Source: Chromera velia (lineage: Eukaryota > Sar > Chromeraceae). From it: DNA of 32,328 bases. The stretch is from NCBI GenBank assembly GCA_018398765.1, contig JAHBMJ010004535.1, positions 43,015 to 75,342 on the forward strand. Direction: 5' to 3'. A program made the position numbers and the translations under genes. Under the pieces are notes generated by a model. It ran no database searches and was not told the origin of the DNA. It saw nothing but the letters and a program-made list of their open reading frames with translations. Positions 18,071 through 27,204 of the stretch are shown here, one piece after another (positions within the stretch are counted from its first letter, which is position 1; each line of letters begins with the position of its first letter).

Positions 18071-19110
18071 ATGGACCTGGTAGGAAATCCCCAGGCCCAG
18101 GCTGCACTCCAAAAACGGTTTGAGCAGCTTTTAAACCAAGTGCAGCAGCTGTCGGTGATTGCGGAACACCAACAGCAGGAAATTGCTGAGTTAAAAGCTT
18201 AGTTAGGACAACAGAGTTCTCTTGCTCAGTCCTCCTTCTAGAGCCATTCTGGCAATGTTTTGCATCCCTCTCCGCCTCCCAGCATGAAGCTAGGCATGAA
18301 GCCTAAGAAGCTTGAAACCTTTTTGGAGAAGGCCAAGGATATGAACACTTGGATTGCCTTGTAGCAGAACCTGTACCATATCATGAAGACTCCTCCAGAG
18401 GAGCAGGCCCCCATCACAGTAACCTATCTCTCGCCAACCCTCCAAGTGAAGCTGGCAGAGGAGGCCAGGGCAGAAGGAATCCCCATCACGTCGTTAGAGG
18501 GACTGAAAGAGGCACTGTACCACAGCTTCCCTGACCCTAACGTCCAAGAAACCCTCCGATCCAAGATCAGACAGATCTGTGCGAAGAAGGGGGTGTGGGA
18601 CTAGGGTGACACTGTGGGATTACACGGACGAGTTCAGGGGGATCGCGAGCCAGTTGACGGACGTGACTCAAACGGATTTGATGTACGACTACAAGGCAGG
18701 TCTCCCTCAAGCGGTGTCCGATGAGATCGGACGGGTTCACCCCAAACCAGACACATTGCCGAAGCTGATCATAAAAGCACTAAAAGCAGAGAAGAGAGTT
18801 ACGGGGAGGAATAGAAGAAACTATTAGAACCATGGATAGTCAAATAGGGGGCAAAAGAAGAACGGAGAACCAGTCTCCATGGACCTGAGGGCTCTCTCTC
18901 GAGCCGAGAAGCAGCAGCTGAGAAGAGAAGGCTATTGTTACTTATACAGAGAGAGGGGGCACATTTAGTCCGAGTCTGTCCGACTGCCCAGGCCTCCGCA
19001 GTAGCCAGCCCAATGGCGGCAGGAGGAATGATTGGAGAAGGGGTGACCCGGTGGAGAGAAACAAATGATTCAGAACTAACAGTATGGGGTCCCTCTGCCC
19101 CGGGGTAACC
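18071..19110 (+). pseudogene. decayed Ty3/Gypsy-type gag gene (element D)
   Basis: From ATG 18071 the frame reads a Gln-rich helix (FEQLLNQVQQLSVIAEHQQQ), then capsid-like parts with retrotransposon-gag features: a helix around 18290-18370, ITSLEGLKEALYHSF (18487-18531), and LWDYTDEFRGIASQL with LMYDYKAGLP (18612-18705). Later SMDLRALSRAEKQQLRREGY leads into a zinc-knuckle remnant at about 18933-18980 whose second Cys is Tyr. The gene is broken by in-frame TAG codons near 18199, 18238 and 18361, a frameshift near 18590-18604, more TAGs near 18825 and 18837, and a small indel inside the knuckle. Nearly all stops are TAG at places where Gln would fit. No protease or RT follows. Confidence 0.7.
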
Positions 19111-19687
19111 AAAGGAGTCAGCAGCAGTAGCAGTATCCTCCTCGCAGGCAGTGGGGGAGGTACGACCAACGATAGAACGGGTAGGGGCGACGCCAGCCTC
19201 CCTACGGTCAGGGCTGAAATTCGGGGCAGCGGCCTCTGTAGAGACGGCCAGGTGTACGTCCTACCAAAGAAAAGACACTTTGGAGAACTGCCCAAGGAAA
19301 GACACATAAACAAAGAACAAGGATAAGTAGAACTTTTGCCTCTTACGACGGCCCCATGTGTCCTTTCTCTCCTCACACGAGCACCCATATTTCTTTTTAG
19401 CCCCTTTCTTACCTCTCTCTCGATGGCTCCACCTCTTGTGTCTCCCCCCACACTAGACGCCGGATCCAAAAGCTTGGTGTGTATGACAAGGAGAGTCTTT
19501 TCTATATTTTTTTCTTCTACAACACAATCACAGTCTTTCTTTCTTTGTTCTGTACCCAGGCTTAGTCCTACCATTCCCCTCTGTGGTGGGTGTAGTTTGT
19601 ACCACGAGTAACGTTTACGCTATCGCTTTCTATCAAACGGCACCTACATTTAAATTTATTGTCTGGATTTGCTATTTGTGGGCGCAG

Positions 19688-20740
19688 GTTCTCTCCCGTG
19701 TCCGCCTGGAAGACTCTGCTCTGGGTGTCTATTCTCACAGATTCCCCAATTTGGATGGCTTGGGGACGGCATCACCTGCTTCTGTATCAATCTCGGGAGG
19801 TGCACCAGAAGGGGAAAATTCCTTTTCAGAAGCAGAGGAGCAGGGGGAGAGTGGAAGCAAAAGGGGGGCTCTGTGGCTGGCAGGAGGCGCAAACAACTGT
19901 AGAGCGTGTCTCTTTCATGAGTTTGGTCTCTCTGACGAAACACTCGCACAGACAACGAAAAAGGTTCTTCAAGACTACGAGGCTAACCTCGACCTCCACC
20001 CTGAGCACCCTGAGATAGAGACAGACGAAGAGAGGGACCCTTTAGAGGTCTCTTCAAATCTGTCTGTCACTTCTTCCCCGTCTCCATATGATTCATTGGG
20101 TCGATCTGAGACAGTAGCATCATGCCCCCCCAAGAAAATCGATGAGGTTTTAAGCTTGGAGGGCCTCCTTTGCTACCCCCGCAGTCTGTCGGGGGTGCTT
20201 TACCCTCTGCCCCCATCTGTGATGGGAGAGCGTTTCCCTGTTGTAGACATAAACAAGATGAGTGGGTTCATTGAGGCTTCTCTCTCAGATGGTAATGGGC
20301 TGCCAGGCACCGATCAGGGCGGGAGGAAGAAAACGCTTCTTATGGAGGCTCTTGCCGGTCTGACAGCCATAGAGGCAGAAGGATTTCAGACTTTGAAGAG
20401 ACTGGGTCTCTTCCCCCTCCCCTTTTGCATACGTACGTCAGGTAAAGTGGGGAAGAATGAAGTGTGGCGGCGACTGAGGCAGTCAGCCATTGCTCATGCC
20501 ATAGATTTGGGGGTCTTTGAGATGTTAAGCAAGAAGAAGGAAGAGGAAGCGTCCTCAAAAGACCCTTTTTAGAAGCCAGCGACGTATGGAGAACTGAAAG
20601 TTAAGGGCGACTATGGAGCAGAACCTGCGTTTGGAGTCACCCAGTTCGGCTTCAAAGCTCTAAAACTCGAGGATCAAGCCCTAAGCTTCTTGAATCTGGC
20701 GGAAAAAGACCTCCTCGTCCAGATAAACAAACCAAAATAA
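19688..20740 (+). pseudogene. unassigned protein-coding ORF with one in-frame TAG
   Basis: A long open frame (available from 19583) runs to TAG at 20570-20572, then continues in the same frame for 55 convincing codons (YGELKVKGDYGAEPAFGVTQ...) to TAA at 20738-20740. I place a likely exon start at 19688 after a pyrimidine-bearing acceptor ending GGGCGCAG; first residues are VLSRVRLEDSALGVYSHRF. The middle is acidic and Ser-rich. The C-terminal third looks folded, with helices such as LLMEALAGLTAIEAEGFQTL and EVWRRLRQSAIAHAIDLGVF. I do not recognise the family. It lies directly downstream of the gag remnant on the same strand, so it may be element cargo or a host gene exon. Whether the TAG is a mutation, readthrough or sense codon is open. 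Confidence 0.45.
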
Positions 20741-21093
20741 GACACCGCATTTTTTAGCCAATGGGCGGTTGATTCTAGGGTTGACTGACCAATATCGGAC
20801 ATGTTCCGTAACTTCCATTATTTCCATCAAATATATATCTAGAAATAGTAAACAATGTCATGTACTAAATATAGCTTAACTCTCACTTTTAACTTCATAT
20901 GTAGATTGAGTAAAATTTTACTGTGTTAATTTATAAAAGTCTATATACCAAATCAAATAAAATAAAATCTTTATAAAAGTAGTTATGAAAGCTGCATGCT
21001 TAGTCACTGCATACAAACATAAATACTAAGCTATATAAACATTGAAACACAGTTTTCTAGGTATGGAATCTGTATGCTATATGTTTTAGGTCT
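20741..21093. other. AT-rich spacer, no gene seen
   Basis: No ORF or exon-like signal. The end (21094-21101) is the left TCATTTAT target duplication of the next element. Confidence 0.5.
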
Positions 21094-21213
21094 TCATTTA
21101 TCTAGGCGACGCACAGTGGTAAAAAAAAAAAAAAAGAAGAGACGTTGGCAGATTTTTTCTTTTTGCTCCTCCTCAATTACTAGCTCAATTAAAGGCCGTT
21201 CTGAACCATAAAA

Positions 21214-21520
21214 TGTGAGGGGCATTCCGCCTAATAAGAAGACTGAGTAATAAAGGGTTGGCAAGCGTCAGGCAGATGTGGGCCGGATGGGGGACCCGGG
21301 CCACAAAGCGTGCATGGGTATATCACGAGGCCGCGCATCGTGAAGTCAGGCATGCTTTCATTAAGTGATTTTGGTGAAGTGCATGCTTGACGTGTCTGCT
21401 TGACGTCATTACTAAGAATGCTCGAGATTGACATTAACTGCTAGACTAAACTAACCAATATCTGTCAGACTTTAACCACCTGTATCTGATAGTACTAAGA
21501 CTTTAGTAAAACAGCTTACA
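21214..21520 (+). repeat. left LTR of the chromovirus
   Basis: 307 bp, TG...CA. Compared with 26898-27204 I count 18 substitutions, 17 of them transitions, and no indels. It should carry the promoter. Confidence 0.93.
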
Positions 21521-21540
21521 TCTGGTAGTTCAGAGCCTCG
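21521..21540 (+). other. primer-binding site of the chromovirus
   Basis: TCTGGTAGTTCAGAGCCTCG begins right after the left LTR. From the TGG at 21523 it resembles the initiator-tRNA-Met primer site (TGGTATCAGAGCC type) with two extra bases. Confidence 0.5.
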
Positions 21541-21621
21541 TTCCACCCTCAGTTGGGGGAGAACGCTCTTGTTGAATTCAGTGTACTCAGATTGGTTCAG
21601 TCTACCAACTGTTGACTCCAT

Positions 21622-23709
21622 ATGTCGATGAAAGGTATGACAGAGGATGTACTGGCTCCGGGGATTCTGCAGATCGTTGGGGCCATTGAAGGATTGTCTC
21701 AGCGGATTGATTCTATGCAGGCGATGCAAAACCTGCATGGAGAAACTCTGCAATTACTTGTTTCTCAAGCCCCTCAGGAATCTGTTCAGGCAACGGTGAC
21801 ATCACCTGCTATTGTGCTAGCCCAAAGTACAACTGCATCCTCGTCGTACTACATGAAGCTGTGCGAGGCCTCTGCTCTGTTTTCTGGAGTGAGGGCCAAG
21901 CTGACCAGGTGGTTGAAAGATGTAGAAGACTTCTACAAACTTAAGAAAGTGTTAGACCTGGACAAGGTACTGGTGGCAAAGAACAGAATATCCCAGGACC
22001 TCAAGGAATGGTTTGACCTCTATGAGGTTGAGAACGGAGCATTCCAGAACTGGAAGTCGTTGAAGGCTGCCCTTATTGAGCACTATTCAGACACACTGGC
22101 CAGACAGAAGGCCAGAAAGGACCTGAAGAAGTGCCGATGCACTAGAGCTGGGATCGATGACTACAACAAGCGATTCAAGCCACTTGTCACAAAATTGAAG
22201 GGCCGGTTGATCAAGGAAGACATCGTTGAAGACTACATCTCTGGTTTGCCAGCAGATGTCCGCCTTGAAACAAACAAAGCACATCCGGTCAACTTGGTTA
22301 TCGCCATGAAGACGGCAAGCGAGCTTGAGGTCTTTCTCTCTGGTGGAGAAGGACTGCGAGGCGGGACACGGGACTTCCAAAGGCCGAGTGCCTTCAAGAG
22401 TGATGGGGAGAGTGCCCAACGCAACTCTCTACTGGGACAAGAGGAAAGGCCCGTCCCCATGGACCTGTGTAGGGTCCATCAACTCCCACCACCACTCACA
22501 CCAGCAGAGAGGTCTCTCTGCATTGCAGAGGGAAGGTGTTTCAGATGCTGCCTTGCAGGGCATACTGCTAGGCAGTGTCCAGGTCCCTTCTCTGGACTCG
22601 GCGGAAACTTCTCTGGAATGCGGAGACTCACTGGTGGAGGGAACCCTCGGGACTTGCAGGACTATGGGAGATTCCGTGGAGACTTCAGGCAGGGGGGATG
22701 GGGGCAGGGCAGAGGCGGATACCAAGGAAATCGCAGAGGGTTTGGAGCTCCATTCCCAACCACCCAAGCATGGCCACCTCTGGGCCAGTCACAGTGGAGA
22801 GGGGGATGCAGAGACGGTGGTCCCAGAGGGAGAGGAAGAGGTGGAAGGAAGCCGGCAGGTAGGGGAGTTCGAACGATCTACGGAGGTTTCGAGACGGATG
22901 AGGTGATAGGAGCAGAGGGACTCGAAACTTGTGGTCAGTGCCCCGAGATGGGAGGAAGCCCTGAAAATAAAGATGTGCCAATAGAAATGAAGGAGGAGGA
23001 AAATGAAATAGGGGTCCGTCTGGGGTTGTTTGTGTTTTCAGGTCGAGTGACTGGTATACCTATCAGAGTTTTGGTTGATTCGGGTACAGATGATATTTAT
23101 CTTGACCGTCGTTTTGCTCATATCCACCATCTCCATGTGTGCAGATTGAGACGACCCGTCAATTTGCACAGTGCCCTCAAGTCCTCGAAGACTCGGTCGG
23201 TCTGTGAGTGTGTACCCACAGTGCTGATCAATATTCAGGGGTATCAAGAGACAGTGGGTGCAATGTTGGCCAACCTGGATGAGTATGATTTGATCTTGGG
23301 GACAAAGTGGGGTCGTGCCTATGAGCCTGAACTGCAGTGGTCGTCTCAAAGTCTGCGTTTTTGGTTCAGAAGGAAATTGATTTATTGGGTTCCAGATGTG
23401 GAGTTGGAGGAAGAGGACAAGGAACAAACATTCAGCACTCCTCCTCTTCTCTTTTCTATGCAGGCAAAGCGGGCGATCCGGAAAGGAGCTGTCTGCCATC
23501 TAGTCAGACTGCAGACAGAAATCCCTTTCGGTAAGTCCACTGGGGTTGCCTGCAGGGTTCAGGGATTGCATGAAGTCAGTGAGGACGGGGGGAGAAAGAA
23601 TGCTGGGGAGAATGGAAAGGGACTTAGGGGTAGTAAGGCAATGAATGATAATTTTCTCTCTTCTCTTCCTTCTGATCATCCTGTTCTCTCTTCACCTGAA
23701 TTAAACTGA
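21622..23709 (+). CDS. Gag-protease polyprotein of the chromovirus
   Basis: A 695-codon frame. Residues ~75-235 resemble a retrotransposon Gag capsid domain (LTRWLKDVEDFY near the start, DYISGLPADVRLE near the end). A CCHC zinc knuckle CFRCCLAGHTARQC lies at residues 306-319, followed by a Gly/Arg-rich RGG-like stretch (about 330-425) likely to bind RNA. The protease active site VLVDSGTDD has its catalytic Asp at residue 486, with the later ILGTKWG element typical of retropepsin-like domains. Start ATG 21622 is about 100 bases after the LTR. The frame ends at TGA 23707-23709, and RT continues in the +1 frame. Confidence 0.88.
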   Translation: MSMKGMTEDVLAPGILQIVGAIEGLSQRIDSMQAMQNLHGETLQLLVSQAPQESVQATVTSPAIVLAQSTTASSSYYMKLCEASALFSGVRAKLTRWLKDVEDFYKLKKVLDLDKVLVAKNRISQDLKEWFDLYEVENGAFQNWKSLKAALIEHYSDTLARQKARKDLKKCRCTRAGIDDYNKRFKPLVTKLKGRLIKEDIVEDYISGLPADVRLETNKAHPVNLVIAMKTASELEVFLSGGEGLRGGTRDFQRPSAFKSDGESAQRNSLLGQEERPVPMDLCRVHQLPPPLTPAERSLCIAEGRCFRCCLAGHTARQCPGPFSGLGGNFSGMRRLTGGGNPRDLQDYGRFRGDFRQGGWGQGRGGYQGNRRGFGAPFPTTQAWPPLGQSQWRGGCRDGGPRGRGRGGRKPAGRGVRTIYGGFETDEVIGAEGLETCGQCPEMGGSPENKDVPIEMKEEENEIGVRLGLFVFSGRVTGIPIRVLVDSGTDDIYLDRRFAHIHHLHVCRLRRPVNLHSALKSSKTRSVCECVPTVLINIQGYQETVGAMLANLDEYDLILGTKWGRAYEPELQWSSQSLRFWFRRKLIYWVPDVELEEEDKEQTFSTPPLLFSMQAKRAIRKGAVCHLVRLQTEIPFGKSTGVACRVQGLHEVSEDGGRKNAGENGKGLRGSKAMNDNFLSSLPSDHPVLSSPELN

Positions 23710-25228
23710 GGTTCATGAGTACCTGAAGAAATCGACTGTGCCGATCGACGTGAAAAGAATTATGGCAGACAATGCATCTCTCTTTCCTGATTCCTTGACA
23801 GGGTTGCCGCTGTCCAGGGGGGAAGGACTTGACTTCAAGATAGATCTCAAACCAGGACACCTGCTTCCAGCTCGCCCACCCTATCGTCTCTCTTTAGGTG
23901 AGCTAGATAAATTGAGGAAGCAAGTTGATACATATTTGAAGCAAAGATTCATTCGACCGTCTTGTTTTCCTTTTGTAGCACCAGTTTTGTTTATGACAAA
24001 GAAGGATAGGACAATGAGGATGTGTTGTGACTATACGGGATTAAATAGAATCACAATGAAGGACAAGCATCCATTGCCTCATCCTCAAGATTTGATCGAT
24101 AGGCTGTATGGGGCAAAATTTTTCATGGCTCTTGATCTTCGGCAGTACTACCATCAGATGAGAATGAGAGAGAAAGACGTGCCCAAAACAGCCTTTACGA
24201 CGAGGTATGGGAATTATGAATGGCTGGTGGTCTCTTTTGGATTAACGAATGCCCCCCCGGCAGCCATACAATTGATTCAGTATGTGTTGAGGGAGTGTCT
24301 TGATCGGTATGTATCTGTATTTTTGGATAATATTCTAATTTATTCAAAGACGAGAGAGGAATATGAACGGCATGTCTCTCGTGTTCTTTTTCTCCTCAGA
24401 CAGGCAAATCTGTTTGCAAAGCTGTCGAAGTGTCAATTTTTTCAAAGAGAAGTGACATTCTTGGGGCTGAGGATCTCAGAGAAAGGAGTGAGGCCAGAGA
24501 CAAAGAAAACAGAAGAGATAGAAAACTGGCCAGTGCCCAAAAATGTGAGTAAGTTGCATTCTTTTCTTGGTTTGGCTTCTTGGGTGAGACGTTTTATGTT
24601 TGAATTCAGTAAGAAAGCTGCGCTTTTTTATCGCTTGCTGAAAAAGACGGTGAAGTTTGAGTGGAAAGAAGAGCAGCAGGCGAGTTTTGAGGCAGTTAAA
24701 GAAGCAGTCAAGCAGGTGACTGAATTGTATATTCTTGATCCTACTCGTCCATTCGAAATTTTTGCTTATGCATGTGAAAAGACTGCGACTGTTGCTACTG
24801 TGCTCATGCAGAAGGATCCACATGTCGGGATCCTTCGGCCGTGTGCATTTGCTTCGAGAACAATGAGCCCAGCAGAGAAGAACTACCATATTAGAGACAA
24901 GGAGTTCCTCACTTGTGTGTTCGTAGTCAAGATCTGGTGTCTGTACGTTTCGTGCATAACCCAGGTATGGAGTGATCATGAAAGTTTGAAAACAGTCACG
25001 TTGACCGCCAATCGAATGCAAATGTCTCTTCACATGCGTCGTTGGGTTTTGTTGTTGGACCAGATAGGTATCATGCCTCAATACGTGCCTGGAAGTAAGA
25101 ATCGGGTGGCAGATGCATTGAGTAGAAAGCCTGTGAGAACTAAGCAAAAGCAGGGAGCGGAAGAAAAGACTGAAAAGAGAAAAGAAGAAGAAAAGGAAGC
25201 GAAGGACTGTTGGCAGGCATTGAGATGA
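23705..25228 (+). CDS. reverse transcriptase-RNase H of the chromovirus
   Basis: The frame opens at 23705 (five bases before the gag stop ends) and has no ATG until later; a GTG lies at 23738. Typical pre-RT sequence (ADNASLFPDSLTGLPLSRG) leads into RT. MRMCCDYTGLNRIT and FFMALDLRQYYHQM (catalytic Asp at 24134-24136) are followed by VVSFGLTNAPPAAIQ. The next motif reads VFLDNILIYSK: the second Asp of the usual pair is Asn (AAT at 24329-24331). RNase H follows; the position of its first catalytic Asp reads Tyr (FAYAC, 24767-24769), while DKEFL, WSDHESLK and the end motif VADALSRKP are kept. A Lys/Glu-rich tail ends at TGA 25226-25228, which overlaps the integrase ATG as ATGA. The coding pattern is strong but the enzyme is probably inactive. 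Confidence 0.85.
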   Translation, partial: TEVHEYLKKSTVPIDVKRIMADNASLFPDSLTGLPLSRGEGLDFKIDLKPGHLLPARPPYRLSLGELDKLRKQVDTYLKQRFIRPSCFPFVAPVLFMTKKDRTMRMCCDYTGLNRITMKDKHPLPHPQDLIDRLYGAKFFMALDLRQYYHQMRMREKDVPKTAFTTRYGNYEWLVVSFGLTNAPPAAIQLIQYVLRECLDRYVSVFLDNILIYSKTREEYERHVSRVLFLLRQANLFAKLSKCQFFQREVTFLGLRISEKGVRPETKKTEEIENWPVPKNVSKLHSFLGLASWVRRFMFEFSKKAALFYRLLKKTVKFEWKEEQQASFEAVKEAVKQVTELYILDPTRPFEIFAYACEKTATVATVLMQKDPHVGILRPCAFASRTMSPAEKNYHIRDKEFLTCVFVVKIWCLYVSCITQVWSDHESLKTVTLTANRMQMSLHMRRWVLLLDQIGIMPQYVPGSKNRVADALSRKPVRTKQKQGAEEKTEKRKEEEKEAKDCWQALR

Positions 25229-26130
25229 GAGTGGATATGAATGAAGAGTTCTTCAAGGAAGTGAAAGGAGGATACAAAAAAGAAAGATTCTTTCAGGAGC
25301 TCATCGAAGTATTAAAACATCCAGAGGTGCCTGTGCTTCGACACTTGAGAATAAGAATTCAACCATTCACTCTCGTTGATGGCTTTCTTTATTTTAAAGA
25401 CAGATTGGCCATTCCGACTGATATTCTACAGAAGCAGATGATTTCCGAGCATCATGACACGGTGGTCGGAGGACATCTGGGGCCAGAAAAGACATTTCTC
25501 AAGCTGAACAGTAAATTCTACTGGCCCAACATATATTCATCAGTCAAGAAGCATGTGGCTCGGTGTGATGCCTGTCAGAGAGCAAAACATTCCACCCAGA
25601 AAAGACCTGGTCTGCTCAATCCTTTGCCTATCCCTGAGTGTTCGTATGAATCTCTTTCTCTCGACTTCCTGTTTGGTCTGCCAAGAACGCTGTACTGGGG
25701 AAGAATTGTGGATAGAATTCTCTCTGTTGTTGATCGTTTGTCAAAGGATATATTTTTCATCCCGGTGTGGGAAGAGGTCACGGGAGAAGAGACAGTATCG
25801 ATTGTATTCAAGAGAGTGGTGTGCTTGGTCGGTATGTTTCGTTCTCTTCTCTCTGATCGCGATCTTTGCTTCATCTCTGTATTTTGGCAAGAATTGCAAA
25901 GACTCTGGAAATTAAAAATGAAGATGAGCTCTTTTAGACATCCGTAGACAGACGAACAGACAGAGAGAGACAACAAAACAATCAGGGAGATGTTGAAGTG
26001 TTTTGTGATGGACCATCAGGAAGACTGGGCCGAGGCTTTGCCGGTATGTCAATTTGCATATAGAGACAGTATGCATCCAGTGACAGGTCTCTCACCATTT
26101 AGATTTGTGCATAGCTTTGATTCAATCTGA
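25225..26130 (+). pseudogene. integrase N-terminal and core domains of the chromovirus (interrupted)
   Basis: It starts at ATG 25225, overlapping the RT stop. An HHCC zinc-binding domain is visible (SEHHDTVVGGHLG ... FYWPNIYSSVKKHVARCDACQ). The core has SLDFLFGLP (first catalytic Asp, 25663), LSVVDRLSK, and SDRDLCF (second Asp, 25855). The frame then meets TAG at 25945-25947 but continues clearly in the same frame. The catalytic Glu follows at 25963, giving D-x35-E spacing. A second in-frame stop, TGA at 26128-26130, ends the QFAYRDSMHPVTGLSPFRF region. Both stops fit C-to-T changes. The TAG separates the catalytic residues, so normal translation would give no working integrase. Confidence 0.83.
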
Positions 26131-26694
26131 CTGCCTGCAGTGCCTGTTCGGGGAAGTTTGTTGTCTCCGGTAGCAGCTGATTTCGCTGCACGACACAGGG
26201 CAGAGATGGCACAAGCGAAGGAGTGCCTGGAGCAAGCAAGGGAGACGGCAGCTCACTATTATGATCATCATCATAGAGAACTGGAATTGGGTCCAAGAGA
26301 TTGGGTGTTGGTGCATAGAGAATTTTTCGAACAAGAAAGAAGGCTGGAGGGAGTAAAGAGGAAGCTTGAGCCTGTGTGGTTTGGTCCTTTTGAGATAGAG
26401 AAGGCAATCACACGGAGAGCATATGAGTTGATCTTCCCGGCAGGAGTTCACATTCATTCTGTAGTGATTGTGAATTATCTGAAGAAGTATGTGAGAGAGC
26501 CGGGTGACCCTTCACCTACAGTTAGACTTCCGAGGTTCGAGGGCCCTGAGTACGAGATAGATAGAATTTTGGACAGCAAGAAAATTTTAGGGAAGCAGCA
26601 TTATTTAGTCAAATGGAAAGGGTTTGGAGTGAAGGATGCTTCGTGGGAGCCAGCGAAGAATCTTGAGAGAGCAAAAGAAAGGAAAGAAAAATGA
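26131..26694 (+). CDS. integrase C-terminal part with chromodomain
   Basis: Same frame as the integrase core, directly after the TGA. It has the integrase C-terminal fold with the GPY/F-type motif (KLEPVWFGPFEIEKA, about 26365-26410) and VIVNYLKKYV. A chromodomain follows from about 26548 to 26673: EYEIDRILDSKKILGKQHYL, VKWKGFGVKDASWEPAKNL, with the aromatic positions Tyr, Trp and Trp in place. In chromoviruses this domain is thought to steer integration towards chromatin marks. It ends KERKEK at TGA 26692-26694. The ORF can be read alone from 26140, but it is a piece of the integrase gene. Confidence 0.85.
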   Translation: MPAVPVRGSLLSPVAADFAARHRAEMAQAKECLEQARETAAHYYDHHHRELELGPRDWVLVHREFFEQERRLEGVKRKLEPVWFGPFEIEKAITRRAYELIFPAGVHIHSVVIVNYLKKYVREPGDPSPTVRLPRFEGPEYEIDRILDSKKILGKQHYLVKWKGFGVKDASWEPAKNLERAKERKEK

Positions 26695-26883
26695 CAGACG
26701 AGCAGTATGAGGGAGAAAAGGCATAGGGTGAGAGACAATGTATAATAATGACTCGATCGCTCGAGGGCATGCTAGATAGGCGCTTAATGAGAAGATAGAT
26801 AGGCATGAGAATTGATTGTCCGATCGCTCGATGGATGCATGATTAATATATCAGTCTTCAGAGCCAAGCGTGGACGTTGGCTT

Positions 26884-26897
26884 GAAAGGTGGGCAAG
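26884..26897 (+). other. polypurine tract of the chromovirus
   Basis: GAAAGGTGGGCAAG directly precedes the right LTR and is the expected primer site for plus-strand synthesis. Confidence 0.6.
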
Positions 26898-27204
26898 TGT
26901 GAGGAGCATTCCGCCTAATAAGAAGACTGAGTAATAAAGGGCTGGCAAGCGTCAGGCAGATGTAGGCTAGACGGGGGACCCGGGCCACATAGCGTACATG
27001 GGTGTATCATGAGGCCGCGCATCGTGAAGTCGGGCATGCTTTCATTAAGTGATTTTGGTGAAGTGCATGCTTGACGTGTCTGCTTGACGTCATCACTAAG
27101 AATGCTCGAGATTGATATTAACTGCTAGACTAAACTAACCGATGTCTGTCAGACTTTAACCACTTGTATCTGATAGTACTAAGGCTTCAGTAAAACAGCT
27201 TACA
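26898..27204 (+). repeat. right LTR of the chromovirus
   Basis: 307 bp, same length and ends as the left LTR, followed by TAAAA (27205-27209), the second copy of the target duplication. Confidence 0.93.

Larger units (their letters stand above)
21214..27204 (+). mobile_element. full-length Ty3/Gypsy chromovirus with both LTRs
   Basis: A 5991-bp element with 307-bp LTRs at both ends, each starting TGTGAGG and ending GCTTACA, flanked by an identical 5-base duplication TAAAA (21209-21213 and 27205-27209). The gene order gag-protease, reverse transcriptase-RNase H, integrase, chromodomain is that of chromoviruses. The two LTRs differ at 18 of 307 positions by my count, so insertion is not recent. 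The copy appears dead: changed catalytic positions in RT and RNase H and two in-frame stops in the integrase part. It sits inside a MITE. Confidence 0.92.
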
